Source: Collinsella sp.
GTDB taxonomy: Bacteria; Actinomycetota; Coriobacteriia; Coriobacteriales; Coriobacteriaceae
NCBI GenBank assembly: GCA_019425015.1
Contig: JAHYYJ010000012.1
Span: forward strand, 1-64,000
Reading direction: 5' to 3'
Length of the DNA stretch: 64,000 bases
The notes beneath the pieces are model-generated. The model did not search any database, was not told the DNA's origin, and was given only the letters and a program-made list of their open reading frames with translations. The translations under genes and the position numbers were made by a program. Below are positions 15,500-23,614 of this stretch, one piece after another. Position 1 is the stretch's first letter; each line of letters starts with the position of its first letter.

Positions 15500-17800
15500 C
15501 TATTTGATCTTGGTCGTGCCCGGTGCCAGGTTGGGGTCGGTCTCGTTGGCCTCGGTCTGGAAGTGCTCGGTATACACGTTCTTGCCGTCGCGGAACATCT
15601 CGTAATATTGCATCTTGGCGTAATCCTCGCGCGCCTTGGTGGCGGCTGCGGCAGCGGCGTCGTCACCGGTGACGTTGGAGGAAAGCGCCCAACGCAGGCT
15701 GGCATCCTCGTAGCCGACGGAGTTGATGGCGGGCAGCGACTCGCGCAGTGTCATATGCGCCTTCTGATAGTCGGAAAGCGGGGCGCCGATCAGCTGCATC
15801 AGCTGGGTGGACAGGTAGTTGGTGGACAGGTCGTCGACCTCACTCGTCTGGTCGCAACCGGCAACGTCGTAGTTAGCCCAGATGATGTAGTCGGTCTGCC
15901 ACAGGCGTTCCTGGTGCGTGGCATCATCCTCGCCGGTAAACCACTTGTCGTTGAACTTGGACGGGAAGAACGGCTGGTGGTCGCCCCAGAACACCACGAC
16001 AACCTTACGGTCGAGCTTGCTCAGGGCGTTGAGGAAGTAGCGAAGCGCCTGGTCGGACTGCTCGATGCACGAGACATACTCGTCGACATCGGAGAGCGTA
16101 CCGTCCTCGACGGTCTTGGCGTCCAGGTCGGTCGTGTCGATGTTCAGGTGCATCTGCTTGTCGACCGGCAGCAGGCCCGTGTCGTAGCCCGAGTGGTTCT
16201 GCATGGTCACGTCGAAGATAAACTGCGGGTCGGCGTTCTGGTCGAGTAGCTCAAGAATCTTGTCGTAGGTAGCCTGGTCGGTCACCATGCCGCGCAGGGT
16301 GTCGGCTCCCTGGAAGTCGTTGATGGACAGGAACTGGTCAAAGCCAAAGTCCTTGTAGACGTTCTCGCGGTTCCAGTTGGTCGCGTGGTTGGGGTGCATG
16401 GCCGTGGTGGAATAGCCGAGCGATTTGAACTGCTCTGCCAGGTTCCCGGTCGTCTCCATGTTGTAGATGGTGTAGGGGTACACGCCCGAGCCCAGGTTGG
16501 CCATGGAGTTGCCGGTCATAAATTCAAACTCGGTATTGGCCGTGCCGCCGCCGTAGGCGCTCACGTAGAGCTTTCCGCGGCTGAGGCAGTTGGACAGGTT
16601 CTTAAAGTACTGCGGACCTTCGTAGCCGGCGCGCATGTTCTGGTAGATCGACAGATCCGAGAACGTCTCGTTCATGATGGCGATGACCGTGGGCTTCTCG
16701 CTGTCGAACTGCTCCTTTGCGGCGGCGCGCTCGTCGCTCTTGGCCGCGTCGGACTTGTCGTAGGCCTTGGCGTACTTTTTGAGCGTGGCCTTGGCATCGT
16801 CGACGGAGTAGTCGGCGGGTTTGGGCGGCTTGATGGACTGTGCCGCACTAATAAAGGCAGGCAGGTAGCCCTCGCGCCAGTAGCTCTCGAGCGGGCGCCA
16901 GGTGTAGACGGTGATGCCGAGGGTGTTGTAGTAGTCGATGAGCGTGACATGCGCGGTCACGCCGCCCAGGCACAGCACTGCCACGAGCAGGTTGGTGAGC
17001 AACATGCGCTTGGCGTTGGCGGCGCCCTTCTGACGGTGCGGCGCGACCAGGCCGGCGTACTCGCACAGCAGCATGGCGATGGCGGTAAAGCCCATGGATA
17101 GCACGCAGAACAGCGAGATCGAGAAGGTGTAGCCGGTGCCGGCGACTGCGGCGGCGGTGGAGATGGCCGAAAGGTCGCCCGGCTGGATGGGCATGGATTT
17201 AAACGTGATGACAAAGAACTCGGCAATGCCCAGGACAAAGAGGGCAAAGGCCAGGACCGCGGGAGCTGCGCCGTGGCGCTGGAATAGGAAGAACAAGCCA
17301 GTCATGAGTGTGGCGATGATGGCCCACTCGAGCAGGATGCACAGGGGGTAGACCCAGGTAAAGTCGTGGTTGGACGAGACCTCCATGCCCAGCAGCGCAA
17401 AGACGCCGGCGAGCAGCAGGCACAGGACGGCGGCGACGAGCGGTTTGCCCACAAAGGCGCCGCGCAGGCGGGCGAGCTTGCCGGTGGGGGCGGGGGCGTC
17501 GGGCTCGGCGAACGCAAAGACGCGCGGGGCGATGCGGTCGCGGGCGATGCTGGCCCAAGCGCATCCGGTGAGGATGGCGTTGGTCAGGATGAGCATCACA
17601 AAGGCGAGCGGCTCGTTTTGGGCGACGAGGCCAATGGCACCCCAAATGGTCAAAAAGAGCTGGAACAGGCCGAAGGCGACGCTCCACCCAAGAGCGCTTT
17701 TGGCAACGGTGCCCGACTGAGCGCGAATGGCCTTGGCCTCGCGCAAGACAAGGTAGACGGTCGCCGCAAGACCGACGAGCGAGATGGCGGCAGCGAACAT
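15500..17800 (-). CDS. LTA synthase family membrane phosphotransferase (sulfatase fold)
   Basis: 766 residues. Several membrane helices fill the first ~310 residues. An extracellular alkaline-phosphatase/sulfatase-fold domain runs from ~355: IAIMNETFSD provides the metal-binding Glu, GGGTANTEFEF (~415) the likely nucleophilic Thr, and FWGDHQPFFP (~595) the metal-binding Asp and His. Such enzymes transfer phosphoglycerol or similar head groups to envelope glycopolymers on the outer membrane face. The exact polymer here is unknown. The start ATG 17800 has GAGGAG 8 bases upstream; a GTG at 17815 would overlap that site. Transcribed divergently from the nitroreductase. Confidence 0.85.
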   Translation of the reverse strand: MFAAAISLVGLAATVYLVLREAKAIRAQSGTVAKSALGWSVAFGLFQLFLTIWGAIGLVAQNEPLAFVMLILTNAILTGCAWASIARDRIAPRVFAFAEPDAPAPTGKLARLRGAFVGKPLVAAVLCLLLAGVFALLGMEVSSNHDFTWVYPLCILLEWAIIATLMTGLFFLFQRHGAAPAVLAFALFVLGIAEFFVITFKSMPIQPGDLSAISTAAAVAGTGYTFSISLFCVLSMGFTAIAMLLCEYAGLVAPHRQKGAANAKRMLLTNLLVAVLCLGGVTAHVTLIDYYNTLGITVYTWRPLESYWREGYLPAFISAAQSIKPPKPADYSVDDAKATLKKYAKAYDKSDAAKSDERAAAKEQFDSEKPTVIAIMNETFSDLSIYQNMRAGYEGPQYFKNLSNCLSRGKLYVSAYGGGTANTEFEFMTGNSMANLGSGVYPYTIYNMETTGNLAEQFKSLGYSTTAMHPNHATNWNRENVYKDFGFDQFLSINDFQGADTLRGMVTDQATYDKILELLDQNADPQFIFDVTMQNHSGYDTGLLPVDKQMHLNIDTTDLDAKTVEDGTLSDVDEYVSCIEQSDQALRYFLNALSKLDRKVVVVFWGDHQPFFPSKFNDKWFTGEDDATHQERLWQTDYIIWANYDVAGCDQTSEVDDLSTNYLSTQLMQLIGAPLSDYQKAHMTLRESLPAINSVGYEDASLRWALSSNVTGDDAAAAAATKAREDYAKMQYYEMFRDGKNVYTEHFQTEANETDPNLAPGTTKIK

Positions 17801-18013
17801 GCTGAGACTCCTCACAAACTAAAACCTACGAAAGCGGGGGTTTACCCGATTGTTACCAAGATATGCGCTGCAATTGGTGTCTGCGCACAACAACCAGCCA
17901 TATTAACGCGCACGTGTGGCGGTGTGGCGCAATGTGGTGGCGACCTGCGCGATAATGGACGGGAATTACACGGAAACGTAAAGGCTTCTTAAAGAAATGG
18001 CGAGGGTAGGGCG

Positions 18014-18886
18014 ATGAGCGAGCAGGTTTGCGAGGCGGACATGGGCGGCGGCGGAGCTGCGGGCGTGGATACGTACGGCTATCCGGTCGAGACTACGGGC
18101 AACGCGGTACTGGACATTTTGGAGCACCGCTCGTCCACGCGCGCTTTTGCGCGCGATGACGACGGCCGTCCCGTGGCGGTGACCGACGAGCAGCGGGCGG
18201 CGATCTTGCATGCGGCGAGTCGCGCGCCGTCGGCGGGCGCCATGATGATGTATTCCATCGTGAGCATTCGTGAGCAGGCTACGCTGGACCGTCTTGCCGA
18301 CCTGTGCGACCACCAGCCCATGATCGCCAAGGCGCCCTGGGCACTCATATTTGTGGTCGATTATGCCAAGTGGATCGATCTGTTTGAGCACGTGGGCTGC
18401 TTTGAGCCCGAGTTTGTCGAGCGCACGGGCAAGGCGCCCCGCCCCGCGCCGGGTTTGGGCGACTTTGCCATCGCGGCGCAGGATGCCGTGATCGCTGCGC
18501 AAAACGCCGTGGTCGCCGCCGAGGCCCTGGGGCTGGGGAGCTGCTACATCGGTGATATCGTCGAGAATGCTGAGGAAGTTGCCGCACTGCTGGACTTGCC
18601 TCCCTATACCATGCCGCTGTCGATGCTCATCATCGGCACGCCCCGCAAGGAGCGCCCGGCGATCGCGCATCCCGTGGTGAACCTGGTGCACGATGAGCGC
18701 TATCGCCGCGCCGATACCGCGACCATGGATGCGCAGGTGGCCGAGATGGATGCGATGTTTCGCCCGCACGCCCGCGAGGTGGGCGAGCGCGTCATCGACA
18801 TCTACACCCGTAAGCACACGAGCCCCTTTATGGCCGAGATGAGCCGCTCTATGGAGTGGTGGTTCAAAAACTGGCTCGGAAAATGA
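18014..18886 (+). CDS. nitroreductase family FMN protein
   Basis: 290 residues. RSSTRAF with downstream SRAPSAGAMM are the FMN-contacting elements of the nitroreductase/FRP fold, and AAEALGLGSCYIGDI is the conserved helix before the C-terminal half. GTPRKERP resembles the NfsA-type segment. It should use NAD(P)H to reduce nitro- or quinone-type substrates in the cytoplasm; the physiological substrate is not evident. The ~25 residues before the core are Gly/Ala-rich and could be an unstructured extension. Single-gene unit, ended by the palindrome at 18890. Confidence 0.85.
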   Translation: MSEQVCEADMGGGGAAGVDTYGYPVETTGNAVLDILEHRSSTRAFARDDDGRPVAVTDEQRAAILHAASRAPSAGAMMMYSIVSIREQATLDRLADLCDHQPMIAKAPWALIFVVDYAKWIDLFEHVGCFEPEFVERTGKAPRPAPGLGDFAIAAQDAVIAAQNAVVAAEALGLGSCYIGDIVENAEEVAALLDLPPYTMPLSMLIIGTPRKERPAIAHPVVNLVHDERYRRADTATMDAQVAEMDAMFRPHAREVGERVIDIYTRKHTSPFMAEMSRSMEWWFKNWLGK

Positions 18887-18889
18887 CGA

Positions 18890-18920
18890 ATGTGACAAAG
18901 GGGGCGTCCCTTTGTCACAT
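18890..18920 (+). terminator. GACAAAGGG-family palindrome after the nitroreductase
   Basis: Stem TGTGACAAAGGG / TCCCTTTGTCACA lies a few bases after the stop. The same palindrome family recurs at 32004, 50632 and 57349, and in degraded form at 45571. Confidence 0.75.
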
Positions 18921-19045
18921 TCCATATCGCCGCGGTGGCCTAAAGGCCGCATAAATGTTTATCTAGCTGGGAAAACGGTGCCATTAAAATATGGGCTGAT
19001 TACATATAATCCCGTCGAACGTTAAAATTGGGAGGAAACCGGCTT

Positions 19046-21073
19046 ATGGAACAAAAGGCAAAGGAAGTAGCCTCGCACGCTGCGATTCCTGTGAGCATCT
19101 CGGCGATGCTCGTCACGCTGGGCGTGGTGTATGGCGATATCGGCACCAGCCCCATGTATGTAACCAAGGCGCTCGTTGCCGGCAACGGCGGCATCGGAAG
19201 CGTCACGCAGGAGTTCGTGCTCGGCGCGCTCTCCCTTGTCGTGTGGACGGTCACGCTGCTGACGACTGTCAAGTACGTGCTGATCTCGCTGCGCGCCGAC
19301 AACCACGGCGAGGGCGGCATCTTTGCCCTGTACAGCCTGGTCAAGCGCTGCGGCAAGTGGCTCATCATCCCCGCCATGCTGGGCGGCGCGGCGCTCCTCG
19401 CCGACGGCATCCTGACGCCTGCCGTTACCGTCACCACGGCCATCGAGGGCCTGCGCACCATCCCGGCGGTCCATGCCGTGCTCGGTGACGACCAGGGTCG
19501 CGTTGTCGCGATCACGCTTGCCATTATCATTGCGCTCTTCTTGGTGCAGCGCATCGGCACGGCCAAGATCGGTCACGCCTTTGGCCCCATCATGACGCTG
19601 TGGTTTTTGTTCCTGGGCGGTACGGGCCTGTTCTTTGTCTTCCAGCATCCCGCGGTGCTGCTGTGCCTCAACCCGCTGCGCGGCATCGGCTTTCTGCTGA
19701 GCCCCAACAACCATGCGGGCATCATGATCCTAGGCAGCTGCTTCCTCGCCACCACCGGTGCCGAGGCGCTCTATTCCGACATGGGCCATGTGGGCCGCGG
19801 CAACATCTACGCCACCTGGCCGTTCGTTAAGTGCTGCCTGCTGCTGTCCTACATGGGTCAGGGCGCGTGGCTTATCAACAACGCTGCCAACCCCGAGCTC
19901 ATGGGCATCGCCGACCTCAACCCCTTCTACCAGATGCTCACCCCGAGCCTGCGTCCCTTTGCCGTCGGCCTTTCCACCATCGCCGCCATCATTGCCTCGC
20001 AGGCGCTCATCACCGGCGCATTCTCGCTGGTGTCCGAGGCCAGCCGCCTGGACCTCATGCCTCATATGCAGGTCTTCTATCCTGCCGAGACCAAGGGTCA
20101 GCTCTACATCCCCATGGTCAACAACGTCATGCTCGTGGGCTGCGTTATCGTGGTGCTGCTGTTCCAGAACTCGGCGCACATGGAGGCTGCGTACGGCTTG
20201 GCTATTACCCTGACCATGATGTGCACGACGCTGCTGCTCTTCTTCTATCTGCACGTGGAGCGCAAGCTCAAGGTTGCGCCGTGGATCTTTGCCGTCTTCT
20301 TCCTCATGCTCGAGGGCTTCTTCTTTGTGAGCTCGCTCACCAAGTTCTTCCACGGCGGCTATTTCACCATCCTTATGGCCGCGCTCATCATGAGCATTAT
20401 GGTGTGCTGGTACAACGGCACGGCGGTCGAGCAGCGCCAGTTTACGCTGCTGCCGCTGCGCAGCTACCTGCCGCAGCTCAAGCGCCTGCGCGACGACGAC
20501 CGCTACGAGCTCATGAGCGACAATATCGTGTACCTGACCAAGGACACCAACACCGACTATATCGACCGCGATATCGTCTACTCCATCCTGGATAAGCACC
20601 CCAAGCGCGCTCGCGCCTGGTGGTTCGTGAATGTCGAGACCATGGACGAGCCGCATACCTTTGCCTACTCGGTCGAGACGTTCGGCACCGACTACGTGTT
20701 CCGCGTGCATCTGTACCTGGGCTACAAGATCAACCAGCGCGTCAATGCTTACCTGCGCCAGGTTGTTCAGGATCTGGCAGCCAGCGGCGAGCTGCCGCCG
20801 CAGACGCATGACTACTCGGTCTACAAGGATCCGGGCAACATCGGTACGTTCAAGTTCGTTATGATCCGCAAGCTTCTGGCGCCCGAAAGCGACGTGGAGC
20901 CGAGCGAGCGTACGGCCATTACGCTCAAGTACATCATCCGCCGCGCCGCTGGCACGCCTGCGCGCTGGTACGGCCTGGAGAACTCCAACGTGAACTTTGA
21001 GTACGTGCCGCTGTTCACCAAGTTTAAGGCCGTGAGCAAGATGCAGCGCCTGGCTCCCGACGAGCGTCCGTAG
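19046..21073 (+). CDS. kup: Kup-family potassium uptake permease
   Basis: 675 residues. VVYGDIGTSPMYV near the N-terminus is the KUP/HAK/KT signature. About 12 membrane helices occupy residues ~15-440, and a ~230-residue cytoplasmic tail ends with the conserved YKDPGNIGTFKFVMIRK segment. It imports K+ in symport with protons. GGAGGAAA 9 bases upstream decides for ATG 19046 over an earlier TTG. A TATAAT box at 19005-19010 is a plausible -10 element. The upstream leader (~125 bases) shows no c-di-AMP riboswitch that I can recognise. The KdpDE-like pair downstream is the likely regulator. Confidence 0.95.
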   Translation: MEQKAKEVASHAAIPVSISAMLVTLGVVYGDIGTSPMYVTKALVAGNGGIGSVTQEFVLGALSLVVWTVTLLTTVKYVLISLRADNHGEGGIFALYSLVKRCGKWLIIPAMLGGAALLADGILTPAVTVTTAIEGLRTIPAVHAVLGDDQGRVVAITLAIIIALFLVQRIGTAKIGHAFGPIMTLWFLFLGGTGLFFVFQHPAVLLCLNPLRGIGFLLSPNNHAGIMILGSCFLATTGAEALYSDMGHVGRGNIYATWPFVKCCLLLSYMGQGAWLINNAANPELMGIADLNPFYQMLTPSLRPFAVGLSTIAAIIASQALITGAFSLVSEASRLDLMPHMQVFYPAETKGQLYIPMVNNVMLVGCVIVVLLFQNSAHMEAAYGLAITLTMMCTTLLLFFYLHVERKLKVAPWIFAVFFLMLEGFFFVSSLTKFFHGGYFTILMAALIMSIMVCWYNGTAVEQRQFTLLPLRSYLPQLKRLRDDDRYELMSDNIVYLTKDTNTDYIDRDIVYSILDKHPKRARAWWFVNVETMDEPHTFAYSVETFGTDYVFRVHLYLGYKINQRVNAYLRQVVQDLAASGELPPQTHDYSVYKDPGNIGTFKFVMIRKLLAPESDVEPSERTAITLKYIIRRAAGTPARWYGLENSNVNFEYVPLFTKFKAVSKMQRLAPDERP

Positions 21074-21094
21074 ACTGCAAGGCTATACACTTGG

Positions 21095-21150
21095 AACCAC
21101 CACAAGGGGAAACCACCACAAAGGTGCCTGTCCCCTTTGTGGTGGTTTTT
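21095..21150 (+). terminator. terminator with two competing left arms after kup
   Basis: Both AACCACCACAAGGGG (21095) and AACCACCACAAAGG (21111) can pair with CCCCTTTGTGGTGGTT (21132-21147), followed by TTTTTG. The duplicated left arm gives two mutually exclusive stems, only the shorter being a classical terminator, so read-through into the kinase gene could be tunable. Confidence 0.7.
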
Positions 21151-21176
21151 GTTTTTGAGAGAGGGGCGGGGCGCTG

Positions 21177-22802
21177 ATGGACGTCCGTGCGGACGGCGAT
21201 ATTGCCGAGAACTTTTGGTGGCGGCGTACAACGCTGACGCGTCGCAGTCCTCTGTATGACGCCTGCGTATCGGCGGGGCTGCTAGCCGCGGCGACGATTG
21301 TGGGCGCGCTGCTCGACCATCCGGGGCTCGCGCCGAGCATCATGATCGTCTATGTGTTCGCCGTGCAGCTGTGCGCTTTCTTTACCTGGAGCCGCCTGTA
21401 CTGCCTGCTGAGCTCGGCTGCCGCCGTGGCGCTCTACAACTTCTTGTTTGTCGACCCGCGCTACGCGCTGTCGTTTATCGACCGCGTCTATCCCGGCATG
21501 TTCTTTATCATGTTTGCGGTCTCGCTCGTATCGAGCTCGATCGCGCTGGCCCTGCGCCGCGCCTTGGCGCAGGCTGCCGCCAGCGACCGTCGCACGCAGA
21601 TGGTGCTCGAGACCAACCGCATGCTGCAGCGGTGTGGCGATCAGCAACAGATTGTGCACGCTATGGCAACGCAGCTGGCGCGTCTTTCGGACTGTCCGGT
21701 CGTGTGGTATAGCGCCGATGCCGATAACGATGACCTGCTGCCGCGCACGACGTACACGGCCGTGGGCGATGCCGCGCCGGTACACCAGCTGGCGCCGCAG
21801 ATGCCGCCGCGGCTCTCGGCGTCCGCCTATGTGGGAACGCCGCTCGATGCCACCTATGGCGCCTCGGCGTTCTACGGCATATACCTGACCGTGCGCTCGG
21901 GCGACACCATGGTGCGCGCGGGCGATCCCGCCTCGGTGGTGGGGGTGTTCGCCATTGTCGCCGAGCCCGATGCGCTGACGCCCGAGGAGCGGACGCTTGC
22001 CGATGCCATCGTGAGCGAAGGCGAGCTGGCGCTCGATCGCGCCCGCGCCATGGAGGCTCGCGAGGAAGCGGCGGTGCTCGCCAAAAACGAACAGCTGCGT
22101 GCCAACTTGCTGCGCTCCATCTCGCACGACCTGCGTACGCCGCTCACCAGTATTTCGGGTAATGCCGACGTGTTGCTCGACCAGGGCTCGACCGGCACGG
22201 CCGTGCTCGACGACCAGACACGCCGCGGCATGCTCCTATCCATTCGCTCGGACGCGCAATGGCTCAACGCCACTGTCGAGAATCTGCTCGCCATCACCAA
22301 GCTCGAGGGTGGCGGTATGCGCCTGTCGACCACGCTCGAGCTCATGGACGATATCGTCGAGGAGGCGCTGCGCCACGTGAACCCGGCCGTGCGCGAGCAC
22401 GACCTTAAGGTGGTGGCGTGCGATGAGCCGGCGCTCGTCAACGTCGACGCGCGCCTGATGGTGCAGCTGGTGGTCAACCTGGTGAACAACGCCATTGCCT
22501 ATACGCCCGCGGGCTCGCATATCGTAATCTCGATTGGCGTCCATGATGGATGCGTGGCGTGCTCGGTTGCTGATGATGGCCCGGGCATTGCGCCCGAGGA
22601 CCGCGAGCGGATCTTTGAGTCGTTCTACACCGCCAACCATGGCCTGGCCGACAGCTGCCGCAGTGTGGGCTTGGGGCTTTCGCTCTGCCGCTCCATTGCG
22701 CTGGCACATGGCGGTAGCATAGAGGTTACCGCGGCGGACCCTCACGGTTCGGTCTTTACGATTGAGCTTCCCGCCGCCGACGTTTCGTTTGATAAGGAGT
22801 AG
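21177..22802 (+). CDS. KdpD-like sensor histidine kinase lacking the N-terminal KdpD/Usp domains
   Basis: 541 residues. Four membrane helices (residues ~30-125, DUF4118-like) are followed by a GAF-like region (~150-290), then the kinase: SISHDLRTPL with phospho-acceptor His (~315), NLVNNAIAYTP N-box (~435), DDGPGI and GLGLSLC ATP-binding loops. This is the C-terminal two-thirds of KdpD; the ~350-residue N-terminal KdpD/Usp region, which binds c-di-AMP in some species, is absent. With the response regulator it should sense potassium or turgor. No kdpFABC genes are present, and the neighbour is kup. Confidence 0.88.
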   Translation: MDVRADGDIAENFWWRRTTLTRRSPLYDACVSAGLLAAATIVGALLDHPGLAPSIMIVYVFAVQLCAFFTWSRLYCLLSSAAAVALYNFLFVDPRYALSFIDRVYPGMFFIMFAVSLVSSSIALALRRALAQAAASDRRTQMVLETNRMLQRCGDQQQIVHAMATQLARLSDCPVVWYSADADNDDLLPRTTYTAVGDAAPVHQLAPQMPPRLSASAYVGTPLDATYGASAFYGIYLTVRSGDTMVRAGDPASVVGVFAIVAEPDALTPEERTLADAIVSEGELALDRARAMEAREEAAVLAKNEQLRANLLRSISHDLRTPLTSISGNADVLLDQGSTGTAVLDDQTRRGMLLSIRSDAQWLNATVENLLAITKLEGGGMRLSTTLELMDDIVEEALRHVNPAVREHDLKVVACDEPALVNVDARLMVQLVVNLVNNAIAYTPAGSHIVISIGVHDGCVACSVADDGPGIAPEDRERIFESFYTANHGLADSCRSVGLGLSLCRSIALAHGGSIEVTAADPHGSVFTIELPAADVSFDKE

Positions 22803-22806
22803 CGCT

Positions 22807-23520
22807 GTGCCGAACTCTGCCGTGAAACCGCTCATCTTGGTCGTTGAGGACGATCCCGCCGTCCGCAACCTTATCGTCGCCGCGCTCGAGGCGCACGGTT
22901 TGCGCCATATGGCTGTGGAGACCGCCCACGCCGCCATCGCCGCCGCTTCGTCGCAGGCGCCGAGCATTGTGCTGCTCGATCTGGGCCTGCCCGATATGGA
23001 CGGCGTCAAGGTGGTGGAGTCGGTGCGCGCGTGGTCGGGCATGCCGATCATCGTGGTTTCGGCGCGCAGCGAGGACGCGGACAAGATCCGAGCGCTCGAT
23101 GCCGGCGCCGATGACTACCTGACTAAGCCGTTTTCGGTCGAGGAGCTGCTCGCGCGCATTCGCACCACGCTCAGGCGCCTTTCGTATGCGCAGGCGGGCG
23201 GTGTTGTCTCCGAGGGCTCGTTCGATACCGGCGAGTTGCATATCGATTTTGATGCCGGCATCGCCACGATGGATGGCGAGGAGCTGCATCTGACGCCGAT
23301 CGAGTATAAGTTGCTCTGCTTGCTGGCGCACAACGCCGACAAGGTGCTGACGCACCAATATATCCTGCACGAGATTTGGGGCACGGCGACCAAGAGCGAT
23401 CTGGCGAGCCTGCGCGTCTTTATGGGCACGTTGCGTAAGAAGATCGAGTCCGACCCCGCGCATCCGCGCTATATCCAAACGCACGTGGGCATTGGCTATC
23501 GCCTGGTCACCCAAGGCTAG
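22807..23520 (+). CDS. KdpE-like OmpR-family response regulator
   Basis: 237 residues. The receiver domain has the acidic pair EDD near residue 14, phospho-acceptor Asp in LLDLGLPDMDG (~58) and Lys in TKPF (~108). The winged-helix DNA-binding domain (~140-235) ends with YIQTHVGIGYRL, typical of KdpE. The GTG start at 22807 follows AAGGAG by 6 bases and lies just after the kinase stop, so the pair is co-expressed. Expected to control kup and/or unlinked potassium genes. Confidence 0.9.
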   Translation: MPNSAVKPLILVVEDDPAVRNLIVAALEAHGLRHMAVETAHAAIAAASSQAPSIVLLDLGLPDMDGVKVVESVRAWSGMPIIVVSARSEDADKIRALDAGADDYLTKPFSVEELLARIRTTLRRLSYAQAGGVVSEGSFDTGELHIDFDAGIATMDGEELHLTPIEYKLLCLLAHNADKVLTHQYILHEIWGTATKSDLASLRVFMGTLRKKIESDPAHPRYIQTHVGIGYRLVTQG

Positions 23521-23545
23521 ATCGCCAACCATCATCCCAATATGA

Positions 23546-23610
23546 GTTGCGGTGAAATACGGTCTAAATTTGCCTAATTCCAGGCAAAACAGTCCGTATT
23601 CCACCGCAAC
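23546..23610. terminator. bidirectional terminator between convergent genes
   Basis: Arms GTTGCGGTGAAATACGG (23546-23562) and 23594-23610 pair with one bulge-type mismatch, with an inner stem TTTGCCT / AGGCAAA. It separates the response regulator from the convergent methyltransferase gene. Confidence 0.75.
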
Positions 23611-23614
23611 TTTG

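Noticed and set aside
18921..19045. c-di-AMP riboswitch ahead of kup
   Set aside because: Leader is only ~125 bases and lacks the conserved core of the ydaO class as far as I can see.
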